The translations under genes were made by a program, and so were the position numbers. Below are positions 36,201 through 47,179 of a stretch of DNA of 64,000 bases, in pieces. This stretch comes from Chlorella sorokiniana (lineage: Eukaryota > Chlorophyta > Trebouxiophyceae > Chlorellales > Chlorellaceae). Under the pieces are notes generated by a model. That model ran no database searches. It was not told the DNA's origin and worked only from the letters and a program-made list of their open reading frames with translations. The stretch lies in assembly GCA_025917655.1 (NCBI GenBank), contig CP084613.1, positions 1,800,001 through 1,864,000 of the forward strand, given 5' to 3'. Numbering within the stretch: position 1 is the stretch's first letter; every line of letters begins with the position of its first letter.

Positions 36201-37722
36201 GCCCTCGAGGAATGGCTGCAGACTGAGGAGGTGGCTGATGTGGAGACCGAGCTGTTGGACTTTGTGGCCCAGGGCCTCCAAGACTGCAGCGCCAGGGAGT
36301 ACAGCGAGGGCGGCAGCCCCCAGCAGAGCGGCCCGGCGCCGGTTGACGGGGAGTGGCGGCCGCCAGCGGCGCTAGTGGCTCAGCCGGCTCTTCAGGCAGC
36401 CAGCGTGACTGGCTGCATCGCGCGGTCGAGCCTGCCGACATGTGCTGTGTGCCGTGCCAGGTGGGCGAGTGCTCTTCCCATTTCCCCGGCTGTGGATGGT
36501 CCGCATGGCTTTGCCGCTCTTTGCGCAGCCGCTGTCGAGCTGCTGCGGTTGAGCCCCTGCGCTGCGCCTCCTCCCTCCCACGCCCCCCAGGGCGAGTTGT
36601 CCAAGCCCTGGCGCAGGCTCTTTGCCCACCGCGCCTCCTGGGCCGCCCTCCGGACTCGGGGCTACGGGGTGCGCGCTGTCAACAAGCAGCGCGAGGCGGA
36701 CGGCGAGGAGCACAAGGCAGCCCTGGACAGGGTGGCAATGGACGCAGGCGAGCTTGGGTGCACAGAGGGCTGGCTGGCGGGTGATCGCTCTTCGGCCAGT
36801 CCCTGCGTGCCTTGAGGGCGGGACGCTCTGTGGCACGCTGCCACACTAAGTAGACCCTCCTGCGCAGCCGCCCGCACCGCCCTGCCCGTCTTCAACGCCG
36901 CCGAGCGCCTGATCCAGCTTGCGCTTCTGGCGGGGCCTCGCATGAGGCAGGGCGTGACGGCCCAGCAGGCGGCCAGCCAGCTGATGGGTGCCCTGCTGGC
37001 GGACCCCAAGCACGTGCAGCAGACGGGCGGCGCCTCTGAGCAGGCTGTGAAGGTGGGATGCTGCTGCGTTCATGAAAACAGGGGGAGCTGCATGGAGGCT
37101 TCTCACGGAGCTGGGCAATCGCGCCCTCGTCGCGCAGGAGGGGCTGGCGCAGCTGCTTGTAGACCCGCGCCAGGCGGACGAGCTCCTGCTGAGGGTGGTG
37201 CCGCCCAAGCTGGAGCGGGATGTTGCCCTCTCCGCCGAACAGGTTGGCTGTTAGCGCTGCCCCCATGCCGCCCCCTTCTCGTCTGGCAGCGCCCCTGCGG
37301 TGCCGCGCCTGCCGCGCTCAGCTATCGCAGCGTGCCCACTTGCGGCCTGAGCCCTTTGCAGGCGGGGATGAGCGTGCAGGCGGCGTGGCAGGAGCTGCCG
37401 CCGGAGAAGTACAGCTGGCTGCTGGAGGGGGCGGGGCGGGAGGACGGCATCCAGTACCCCAATGCGGCGAGCCTCGTGCAGCCGTCTGACGCCGCCAAGC
37501 GCGCAGACAAAAAGGCGGCAGACAGCAGGAAGCGCGCTGGGGTGAGAACGCGCCGTCCGGCGGGAGCAAGCGCGCCGCTGGGACCGGGACGGTGCGCGGG
37601 TCGGTGCCGCCCGACGTGGGTCGCGTGAGCTGGGGGAGGACAACCTGGCCAAGGGCGAGGCGTACTACCACACCAAGAGAAGCAAGGCCGAGGCGAAGCA
37701 GCGGGAGCAGCAGCAACAGTAG
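33276..37722 (+). CDS. Large multi-exon protein of unknown family
   Basis: Not recognised. The likely start is ATG 33276 (MSWKSFAAPKASVDQLFAGL). Exon-like blocks bounded by AG and GT follow: YLLAPRFTETANESQLGG (33505-33800), AVLSLLLNGCVELEPITHLA (33896-34009), APVTLHASSVLGLGTSEAAV to FTKSDKRLGGLRDAASLSEA (34195-34512), CGLTRCPYVLFVSAFMHDAT (34636-34784), HQLGRAFKEDPRGTMVLVRE (34877-34981), FVELLAERETEQQWLLDGVV (35273-35440), LLPYELALIEMQQSDNPVP (35780-35920), EEALEEWLQTEEVADVETEL (36150-36460), WRRLFAHRASWAALRTRGYG (36590-36790), FNAAERLIQLALLAGPRMRQ (36870-37050), VQAAWQELPPEKYSWLLEGA (37360-37540), and a Lys/Gln-rich tail to TAG 37720-37722. Predicted length is about 1,000 residues, soluble and mainly helical, with no signal peptide or membrane span. 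At least four single-base frame changes (near 33500, 35400, 35870, 37625) occur. These could be sequence errors, as elsewhere in the window, or true decay. Confidence 0.5.
34025..34135. repeat. Minisatellite in an intron of the large unknown gene
   Basis: Three imperfect copies of a roughly 38-bp unit (core cgccgctgccggtctgtcct, then cctgctgggtgcc) lie in a row between the exons ending at 34009 and starting at about 34195. Confidence 0.7.
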
Positions 37723-39100
37723 CAGAACAACGTCATCTGGAGGGTGCTGGCGGCAGTGACACCCCGGCGCACGCGGGAGGAGCTGCAACCATGAAGAAGC
37801 ATCGCGGATAGGCGGCGGCGGCGCTGCTGCAGAGGGTGCCCGCGGAGCAGCTTCCGGAGCGGTACGGCGGCACGTGAAAGCTGCCCCTGGGGAATTGGAG
37901 CTGGAGCGTTGCATGCTCGCGTATGTGCGGCAGCTGAATGCGGGGCGGCAGCAGGGCGAAGCGGCCCATGCATAGGCAGCAACTACCTCCCCTGAGTGAC
38001 CAGAGGACCCTCAGCTGCGTGCATTTCGCGAGCGCAGCCCGCTTTGCTGCCTGCCGCTTCTTTGAACTGTGACTTACGCATGTCATACGCCAAGTGCTGC
38101 CAACACACAGGGCTGCGTCGGGGGGTACATGCCTGTCAGGGTCCTGTGCGTGCTCCCATAAAACAGCAGAGCCCCCTCTCAGTGCCTTTATGGCAGAGCC
38201 TGTGGCCTGGCTGGGGCCCCACAAAGCCAGTGGACATCAGGCCAGCCAGTGGATCGGCAGCCAGTGCAGCCAGGGTGGGCAGCGCGATGGACAGGATCTC
38301 TACATCTATCGCAGCGGTGGATGGGGCGGCCGAGCTGCCGGGGCAGCTTAGGGCGCATGTTCAGGCTGTGAGGGCTGGCATGCGGATCCTTCGTTGCCGG
38401 CTGCCGCGCTGTTCCCCAAGACCGCCTCTTCACCAACACCTGGGCTGAGGTCATCATCGGGACTGGTTGCTGCTTGAGCACTGTTTCGCCGTGGCCGCCT
38501 CAACTGGCGTTGCCGCCTTGTGGGACGGGGCTTGGTGCGGCGCGTGCCGGCGCCTGAGCCGCTCTGCTGCAAGAGTTGCTGAAAGTTGGGTAAGGAGAAC
38601 CTCGCCCGCGTACATAACAATAGAGAGAGGTGGAAAATGGTAGATTCTTGATTGAAAAGAAAAGCAGGGTCATATAGGTTTTCGCTGCAGTCTTTGTGTC
38701 GCAGTACACCACGCGACCTACTGGCGCCCTGGTGCATCATCGTTACAGGCGTCTCTCGGCAACTGCCATTCATCGATCAATTGACGGTCCCTATGCACAC
38801 CCAGAAGATCATCGTCGGCGTTCGCCGCAACCACGAGTAGTTTTTGCGTGTTATCCACAGTGAAAATAGCCAACATGGTGCGCCTGCTGAGATGATCACT
38901 GCTCACGCTGGGCTGCAGGCACCAAGCGATCCTGGGCATACGCTGCTCGCCAGGCTATGTCCAGGGGCGCCTATTGCGAATTTCGTCTGATGCCCGCGTC
39001 CCCAACACACCGCTGCCGCTGCCATGATGGCGCTCACCCGTGGCTTGCTCCTGACGTTGACCACCTCTGCGTTTGGCCGCTTGTGCAGGGTGATTCAGAT
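37723..39100. other. Intergenic region upstream of CSN2
   Basis: About 1.4 kb. The segment 38600-38950 is markedly less GC-rich than its surroundings. One plus-strand frame (about 38226-38448) has a mild coding look (GSAMDRISTSIAAVDGAAEL) but no start, domain or partner exon that I can defend. The 3' part should hold the CSN2 promoter. Confidence 0.35.
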
Positions 39101-41765
39101 ATGGAGGACTATGGCTTTGAGTATTCGGGTGGGCAAGGATTTTTGATCTTTGTATTTCACCAGCTTTGTGGTGCTTCCGGGTGGCCTGCAGTTGGCTTGG
39201 CCAGCCCGCAGCCTCACCCGCAGCCTGCCCGCCCCGCTTGCAGACGAGGAGCTGGAGGAGCAGGACGTGGACACAGAGAACCAGTACTACAACAGCAAGG
39301 GCCTACTGGAGAGCGAGGAGCTTGAGGAGGCGCTGGCCGGCTTCCAGCAGGTGCTGAAGATGGAGGACGGCGACCGCGGGGAGTGGTGAGCGGGGGTCGG
39401 GCCCATGCCCGGGACGAGGCAATGGCCAGCCATGCAGCGCTGCGAGCCTGCCAGGCAGGGGTGCGTGGGCCCTCCACTTCAGGTGGGCGTCCCACTGATG
39501 AACTGGCAGCTGCCTGGAGCTGAGCTGGGCCCCGGCCTGTCCTTACGGCCCTACTCAGGGGGTTCAAGGCGTTGAAGCAGATCATCAAGATCCAGGGGCG
39601 GCTGGGCCACCCCGATGAAATGGTGGAGGCGTATCGCCAGCTGCTGCAGTACGCGTCGGTGGTCACACGCAACGCCGCCGAGAAGAAGATCAACTCGGTG
39701 CTCGACTATGTGTCGGCGCAGGCCACAGACTCGCGCCTGCTGCAGGTGGGGGTGGGGGGGGGCGGGCGGCGGCGCGCTGCTGATGAGAAGAGAGCAGATA
39801 GAGGAACAGCGCGCCACGAGAATCTGGGACTGCATATGCCTGGCTCCACCGCGTTTTTGTCCGCTGGGCAAGCCCTGGATGCTTCTGCGCACACCTGGCT
39901 GCCCAGCAGAGCCCCGTGTGCACGCGCTGCAGGACTTCTACTCGCTTACGCTGGACAGCATGGCCGAGGCCAAGAACGAGCGGCTCTGGTTCAAGACCAA
40001 CATGAAGCTGGCCAACCTGCTGGTGGGCATGAAGGAAGGGGCCAAGGCCGCAAAGGTAGGGCTGGCATAGGTGGTGGGGGAGCCCACGCTGCGGTTGGCG
40101 CGCGTCATTCTGCTGATGCTGATGCTGATGCAATCACCCCGCGCCCTTCTTTCGGCCCGACCCCGCCTTCCCCGCTTCCCGCTGCGCTGGCTGTGCAGGT
40201 GCTGCGCGAGCTGCACGCCTCCTGCCAGACCGAGGACGGGCAGGACGACCTGAAGAAGGGCACGCAGCTGCTGGAGATCTACGCGCTGGAGATCCAGATG
40301 CACACAGAGCAGAAGAACAGCAAGAAGCTGAAAGAGTTGTACCAGGTGGGCGGGGGGTGGGCGGCGGGCGCCCTCGCCCAGCCCTTGATGCCGGCGTTGT
40401 CGCACTGCAACGGCCGGCACCCCGCACTGCTGGCGGCCCGGGTTCGCTGCCGTTCACCCACACTCGCCCCCTGCCGCGCGCAGAAGGCGCTGGCCATCCG
40501 CAGCGCCATCCCCACCCCCGCATCATGGGCGTCATTCGCGAGTGCGGCGGCAAGATGCACATGCAGGGGCGGGCGTGGGGCGACGCCGCCACCGACTTCT
40601 TCGAGGCCTTCAAGTCGTACGACGAGGTGGGCGGCGGCGGGCTGCCGGCGGCGGCGGGCGCAAATGCATGGGCGGTTGCTGGCGTGGAGGGGAGGAGGGG
40701 GCCAGCATGGGAGGAGGGGGCGCACCCCACTGCCTCCGCAGCAGTCGGCTGCACGCTGCGGCGGCCTGGGCTGCCCGGCCGCTCACCGCCTGCCCTGCCC
40801 CTGGGCCCCTCCCCGCCCCTGCAGGCTGGCAGCGCGCGGCGTGTGCAGTGCCTCAAGTACCTGGTGCTGGCCAACATGCTGATGCAGTCGGCGGTGGACC
40901 CCTTCGACTCGCAGGAGGCACGGCCGTACAAGGACGACCCAGAGGTGGGTGGGCGGTGTGGTGGCTGCGCGCGTGCGTGGAGGGGGCGCGCTCAGCGGGG
41001 CGCCTGGCAGGCGCTCTGTCCAGCGTGCCCGCCTGCCCCGCCCCACCCAGCCCACGCGGTCCGCCGCGGCCCGCCGCCGCGCCTGCAGGTGGGGGCCATG
41101 GTGTCGCTGGTGGAGGCGTACCGCGAGGGCGCCATCCGCGACTTTGAGCGCATCCTGGCGGCGCACCGCGGCTCCATCCTGGGGGACCCCTTCATCGCGC
41201 AGCACATGCAGGACCTGATGGCCAACATACGCACGCAGGTGGGGGGCCAGCGCGGGCGGGCGCCGCCGCACTGCCAGGGCCTTTTCAGGCTCACTGCCAG
41301 CAACCACCCACCCACCGGCTGGCGCAGGTTGTGCTGCGCGCCATCCAGCCCTACACGCGGGTGCGCATCCCCTTCATTGCTCGCCAGCTCAACGTGCCCG
41401 CGGGCGACGTTGAGGCGCTGCTCATCTCGCTCATACTGGATGGCCGCGTGCGGGGCGCATCGACCAGGTGAACCAGGTACGCATGGCTGGGGGGGTCGTT
41501 TGAACAGCGCTGCTCATCAACACGCCAAGGCGTGCTCAGCGGATCCGTGACCACGCCCATGCCAGCGTGGCTGGCGCCCCCATGCACCCCCGCCCACGCT
41601 CACACAAGAAGAGGACACCCCCTACACCCACACACATGCATGCTTGCTCAGCTGCTGGAGCTGGATGTGGAGGGCGAGCAGGCGGGGAAGTACAGCGCTC
41701 TGGATCAGTGGGCGCAGCAGCTGCACTCCCTGCACTGCATGGTGGCCGCCAAGCTGGCGGTGTGA
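39101..41765 (+). CDS. CSN2: COP9 signalosome subunit 2
   Basis: PCI-domain subunit of the COP9 signalosome, which removes NEDD8 from cullins; CSN2 contacts the cullin/RBX1 end. ATG 39101 gives MEDYGFEYS, then DEELEEQDVDTENQYYNSKG, FKALKQIIKIQGRLGHPDE, QDFYSLTLDSMAEAKNERLW then FKTNMKLANLL, LHASCQTEDGQDDLKKGTQL then LEIYALEIQMHTEQKNSKKL, MGVIRECGGKMHMQGRAW, QCLKYLVLANMLMQSAVDPF, then the winged-helix part VRIPFIARQLNVPAGDVEAL and LLELDVEGEQAGKYSALDQW to KLAV with TGA 41763-41765. All blocks align in order with plant and animal CSN2. Single-base losses at about 40508-40519 (a C run; IPHPRIMG expected) and about 41455 (GRIDQVNQ expected) break the raw frame and look like sequence errors. Confidence 0.93.
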
Positions 41766-42354
41766 GGCCGCGCGAGCCTGCTCATCACACAGCGCCTTGC
41801 TGGCCCTTCCCCCGCTTGTACCCATTTCATTGCCTTGCCGCCTTTTTGTCACGATTGCTCTGCTGCCGTTTCTGTGCTGCTCATGTCATCTATGTTTTGC
41901 TTCGAAGCTGCCGTGCTTCGCTCCTTCATGCTCCCTTGCCGTTCCCCACTGCACAGCCTAGCAATACAACAGGTCTATTCCAGTCTGCCACTGCTGCACA
42001 TGGCAAAAGTAAGGCAAGCACAACCGGTCGTGCATTGCTTGGCCTGCCATGAATCCTGCCTTGAATGCAGCTTCTTGCAGGGGCAGCAGGGCCGCAAAGG
42101 TGCAGCGTTGGCCACGCAGCTTCCTGCACCACTTGAGCCCACAGACAGCCCAGAGCTGCGCCACTAAGGCAGACGAGCGGCCTTCATCCCGCCTCATCAC
42201 GCTCGGCCCTGCAAGGAAGAAGGCGCGGCATGAGCGGCCCCATGATGCCGTTGCTCGCCCGCCCCTCGCCGTCGCACTCCGCTCCGCCGGCATGCGAGCG
42301 GCTGCCAGCTCCCTTCAACCCCCTCTCCTCCGGCCCACGCAACCCCACAACGCC

Positions 42355-45300
42355 TCACCGCGCCAGATCCAACACCTGCCGCATGGCCGAGGTGGCCTGC
42401 AGCCAGTCCTTGAAGTGCGCCTGGATGGCGGCCATCAGCTCCTTCTTCTTCCCCTCCTCCAGCTCAGCCTGAGGAGGTGTGGGTGTGGGTGGGGGTGGGG
42501 GTTCACAGGAACCGCGCGAGCATGCGCTCAGCCCAGGCCCCCAGCAGGCTGGCGCCAACGGCCCGCAGGGCGGGGAGGCCCGCAGCAGATGCCAGCAAGC
42601 GCACACACCAGCACCAGCCAGCCGGCTGAGGGCCGGCTGCTAGCAGCAACTCACCGCCTTCACCGCCGCGCGCACTTCTGCCGCGCCCTGCATCTTGTGC
42701 TGCCACGCTGCCGCGTACGCCGGCGGCAGCACAAAGGGGCTGGGCGGGAAGTTGCCAGCGGCTCCCTCCCCCACTGCCATGAAGCTGGTCAGGGAGTCGG
42801 AGGGGGCCCTGCACGCGCAAGGCAGCCACGCGGGCAGCCCAGGGCGTCAGCGCTGACTGCCAGGTGGACTGCCTGCCGTCCGACGGGCGCTCACGCTGGC
42901 GCCAATGCCGCAGCTTGATTGGCGGAGGGCATAATAAAGGCCAGGCCTGCTTTGGCGCAGGCCGCGACTTCACCAGCCCACGCCTCGCCCTGCAGGGCGG
43001 CCCCTCACCCACCTGATGCCGAGGGAGAGGGATGCGGGGCCGCCGCACAGCGGGCCCCACCCCCTTGAAGGGCACCACAAACGGCGTGAGCTTGCTGGGC
43101 GGCAGCACCGTCACCGCGGGCGGGCGCCCGCCACCGGCGATGCCGGCAGCCCCTCCTCCCCGAGGTGCCCCCCGCACCCGGGCTGCCAGGCCCCGGGCTG
43201 CCGCCTGCCAGCCCAGCACTGCTGCCGCCGCCGCCGCCCGCCTGCTGCGACAGCTCCATGGCTTCGCCCTCCGCCTCCCGCTGCTGGCTGGCGGCTGGGG
43301 AGCCGGGGGCTGCCCCTGCACCCGCCTGCTCCCGCGCCGCCGCTGCAGCCTGCCACTGCTGGCTGGGGCTGGCGGGTGCGGAGGCCGCCTCGCCGGTGGC
43401 CGCCCGGGCTGCTGTCGGTGGTCTGGCAGCAGGGCCAGGGGCTGGTCCCAGTGGTTGGGGGCGGGGCGCACCCCACCAGGGCCATGTGCGCCGCCAGCCG
43501 CTCGTACCCGAGTTGTAGGGCGCCAGCTGGAGGAAGCGGTTGTCGCCCAGCAGCAGCGGCGGCGCGTTGGCGCCCAGGTACAGGATGCAGTCGTGGCAGG
43601 TGTTGACGCACACGCTGCGCGCGGCACAGATGATCTGCACGGCACGAGGGTGGGCGGGTGGGCGGGGCCCCGCATGTGCCAGGAGGCGGTGGGCGGCGGG
43701 TGGTGCACCGCCCCACCCGGCAGCTGCCCCAAGCTGGAATGACTTGAAGCCGCCCCTCTGGGCCCCCTCCCCCACACCCACCCACCTGCACCCGCTCGCA
43801 CCGCTCCACCCTGAGCGCGCGCCCCACCGCCCCCACCACAATCACGCAGTCTGTACAGGCGGCGATGAGGGCGTACTGCAGTGGGGCCAGGCAGTACACC
43901 ACGGCATCGTGGCAGTCCAGCACCTGGGGGGGGGTGGCGCGCGCGCAAGACAGGGTGAGACATGCAGCGTCTGCGCAATTGCCTACAGCGTGCAGCGTTT
44001 TGCGGCGGGGGTGCCCCGTTGCAGCCCCGCACACTCATGCTCACAAGCGTGGCCAGCCCCACCCACCCTCACGCGTCCCGACGGGAAGTCGTCCTCCCGC
44101 GGGCCAGCGTGGCGCGGTGCAGGCCCTGGATGTCGCAGGGGCCGCCCTGCGGGCCCAGCACCCCCAGCTGCGCCGCCAGCTGGTTGAACACGGAGTGGCG
44201 CTGGGGGCTGGGGGCGTGCGGGCTGCCGCCGCTGCCGGACGTCACCATCAGGTCTGCAGGGGGAGGGGCAGCCAGGGGAGCAGCTGTGTGTAGGCAGCCA
44301 CCCCGGCTTGCCCGGGATCCACCCACCCCAGCCAGTGGTCTCGCCAGCGCTGCTGGCCCCCGCCTGCAGCACCCACCCAGCACGCGGCATGGCCCCCGTC
44401 CCCCCGCCAGGCCCCCACCCGACGTGTCGTCCGCCGGGCGCAGCGCCTCCGCCAGCCACGCCGCCACCGCATCGACGGGCGCGTAGGCGACGGCGGCGTC
44501 GGAGGGGAAGAAGGGCGTGTGCTCGCTCACCCGCACATCTGCAGGGGGTGGGCGGCTGCCGGCGGTCGCCACGCGGCACCACGGCCAGCGGCGCAGGCAG
44601 CGGCGAGGTGTGCGCCCTCGGCGCTGCCCCGCCTGCCCCGCCTGCCCGCCCCGGCTGGCCCCACCTCTGAAGGGCGTGGGGCAGACGTCCATGGGGCTGC
44701 CCCCTCAGCCATGCGCCGCTTGCGCCCGCTGCTGCCGCCGGCGGCGGCGACGCCGCTGGGCGGCGCCTGCGGGTCGGCGGCCGCCTCCGCCTCCTCGTGC
44801 GTGGGGGCGCAGCAGCGTGCCCAGCCGGTCGAGCTCCGCCGCCGACACCATGCCCTGGGGGTGGGGCGCCTTGCCCGGGGGCGGCCCCGGGGGCTGTGAC
44901 CAGGGCCAGCAGCGGGGCGGCGTGGCGGGCGAGCCAGCCGCCAAACCCCGCCAGCAGGGCGTCGTGGTGCTGCAGGTGCTGCTGCAGGTGGTGCCGGGTG
45001 GCGGGCAGGTACGCCTTGGCCGAGTGCCCCGCCTGCTGGTCGCGGCTCCAGCTGGCGGCCGCCATGCGCATGGGGCTGGAGGGCTCCGCCTGCCAGGCGC
45101 CGCCCTCGGCGGGCCACACGTCGCCCGCGTCCGCCTTGTGCGCCTCACGCAGGTAGTGGTGCGCCGCCAGCGCCAGCGCCAGGCTGTGAGCCTCCACGCC
45201 CACCACCTCGTCGCCGCCTGGCGCGCAAGGGCGGCAGCCCCGGGCATACCGGTGACTGTGCTTGGCTGGGCCAGCAGGCAGCATGCAGCGCGCAAGGCAG

Positions 45301-45858
45301 CCCACAGCCGCACGCGCTGCCAGGCTGGGCATGCAGCCTGCAGGCGGCAGCAGCGGCGGCGTCATCTCTCACCCTCATTGCGCTGCACCAGATCCGCGGG
45401 CTCCGCTACCGCCGCCAGCAGGTCCAACAGCACCTGCAGAGCGCAGGCCCAGGCATGCTGGGGCGACAGCGGTGGTGACCCCTGCGCGCGCAGGCAGCGA
45501 GCGGCGCTGAGTAACAGCAGGCCCAGCCGCAACTCCCCCACCTTGGTCTGCACAGCACTGATGTCCAGCACAGCACTGACTGCCTGCGGACTGACGAAAC
45601 CTGCGGAGTGCGGGCCGACGCGCCTCAAAAGCGGTTTGGTGACGGGCGGGGCGCAGGGACGGCCTGCTCTGAGCCAGGGGGCGCGACTTTGGCGTACGGC
45701 TCCCACTCACTTCTTCCCCTGTCATCAGTAGTGCTGGAGCGGAGAAGCTCCTCAAGGATGGCCCTGATGGCCGACAGCGACTCGACCTGGTTCAACCAGG
45801 GGCTCACGGGACTGCTGCCAAACTCCAACACCTCCTGACGAACGACGAGAGGCCCCAT
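42355..45858 (-). CDS. TBCCD1: TBCC domain-containing protein 1
   Basis: Centrosome/basal-body associated relative of tubulin cofactor C; in Chlamydomonas and animals it helps position centrioles and Golgi. From ATG 45858 (MGPLVVRQEVLEFGSSPVSP; an upstream in-frame ATG lies at 46068) the exons give GFVSPQAVSAVLDISAVQTK, VLLDLLAAVAEPADLVQRNE, HHLQQHLQHHDALLAGFGGW, SEHTPFFPSDAAVAYAPVDA, then the TBCC/CARP beta-helix: DCHDAVVYCLAPLQYALIAA, CTDCVIVVGAVGRALRVERC, IICAARSVCVNTCHDCILYL, LLLGDNRFLQLAPYNSG. The C-terminal helical block AAIQAHFKDWLQATSAMRQV ends at LDLAR with TGA 42355-42357, matching the family tail. Pro/Ala/Gln-rich inserts at 43150-43450 are not conserved. Relevance to flagella is noted because a ciliary gene is also present at 59-60 kb. 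Confidence 0.85.
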
Positions 45859-47179
45859 GTGTGCACTCGCCAGCCCGCTGAACGTCAAGCTGCTGCCATG
45901 CTCAGTCCTCGAAGTGCTGCGAAACTTACGGACGTTCAATTGAAAGGCATTGGCATCAATACAAGCAGCGATGGCGATGTCTTGATTTCCGACAGCCAAC
46001 ACTGGACACTTGGTGGTGGCTAAGCAGGACTTCCGCTGATGCCCCCTTCCAAAAGCCAACGCCGACATGCAGCTTCGACCTCACATGGAATGGACTTGAG
46101 CTTGAAGCTGGCTTGATCGATACTTCACCCTGGCGGTGTGCGCCCGTCGTCACGGCTTGCCCTACAATGGGCCCAGCAACTGATTCTCATGGCTGCTGTA
46201 ATAAGCGGAGGGATATATTCTCACCTTGAGCTCTTCCCATCATGGCCGTCTCTCGCATGGCAGGCCTGTGTGTACGCGGGCGAGCATCCCTGCAAGCGTT
46301 GACTGTTGCGGCTTGCCGCCAATTTTGCCAACCCCACGCCGTTCCACTCTCACTGTGACTGCTCCGGCTGCTCCATTGTTTGGATGCGTAGACTTATGGA
46401 TACCGCATGTGCTCACAGGCAAAGGGACTAGGGCACCGCAGCGCCTGCACTTGTGTTGCATGCATTTTCAACTCCTATGGGGCTCCCTTCATACGTACTA
46501 ACGCGCGCACCCAGGCCACGACACATGTGTGAAAGGCTTGCTTGTTTGCTTGCATAACTATGAACATCCAACGGACGGGCGCAGTTTGACCAGTCCAGGG
46601 AACAGGGCTGACAGGCTGACAATCCACATGCAATGCCGCAGTTGCTCTAGCGACAAAGCCGCCACTCATGCATTGCCCTTTGACTGTCTAGATACGTTTC
46701 TTTGCTACATCGCGCTCTTTTATGGTTTGTTTGGAGTCGTGGCGCTGTTGTTTGTATAGAAAGGGTGCCCACCGTGCGTTTAGCGAAGTTATCAAGCCGT
46801 CACAGGCTTGCGACAGTCCCTAGAACCCCTGAAAGACCGATCAGGATGGGCAGGCGCCATGTGTATGACGCTTGAAGGCCGGGTGAGAAGACGGCCGGAG
46901 CCTCAAAAGGTTCCCTGTTAGCTAGGCCCTCCCCCGCACCTGTTAGCTTGGATACATTCTGAATTATAGCCAAAAATCAGGGCATGGTCTCATCCATAGC
47001 TCCCATTCTGCCGCTGTTTTCAGTCACCTGTAGTCTGCCGCTTGTCTTGCACCTGTGCTGGATCGCGTTCTCCTTTGCCTGAGCAATGCAGGGGTTACTG
47101 ACACATGTGTGTCCAATTGTGGGTGTAGTTTGCAGGTTTGCAGTGAGCATTGGGGCTTAGGTGCAGCAGCCGTCTCACA
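45859..47179. promoter_or_regulatory. Long divergent upstream region of TBCCD1 and the PQ-loop gene
   Basis: About 1.3 kb, lower in GC than most of the window. Minus-strand codons continue open upstream of 45858 as far as 46068, so TBCCD1 could start earlier. From 46070 to 47180 I see no coding pattern, tRNA or repeat. A weak inverted repeat (ggccg...cggcc) lies at about 46875-46900. Confidence 0.4.

Noticed and set aside
33276-37722. Mobile element or virus-like origin for the large unknown gene
   Set aside because: No transposase, integrase, polymerase, capsid or terminal-repeat signature seen, and the gene has many spliceosomal-type introns.
38226-38448. Possible small exon upstream of CSN2
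   Set aside because: Mild coding look only; no start codon context, partner exon or domain.
39024-39145. Earlier start for CSN2 at the ATG at 39024
   Set aside because: That frame does not give the conserved CSN2 N-terminus; ATG 39101 gives MEDYGFEYS, which fits the family.
46840-46930. Possible structured RNA with a ggccg/cggcc stem in the TBCCD1/PQ-loop spacer
   Set aside because: Only a five-base stem; does not match tRNA, snRNA or a known riboswitch by eye.
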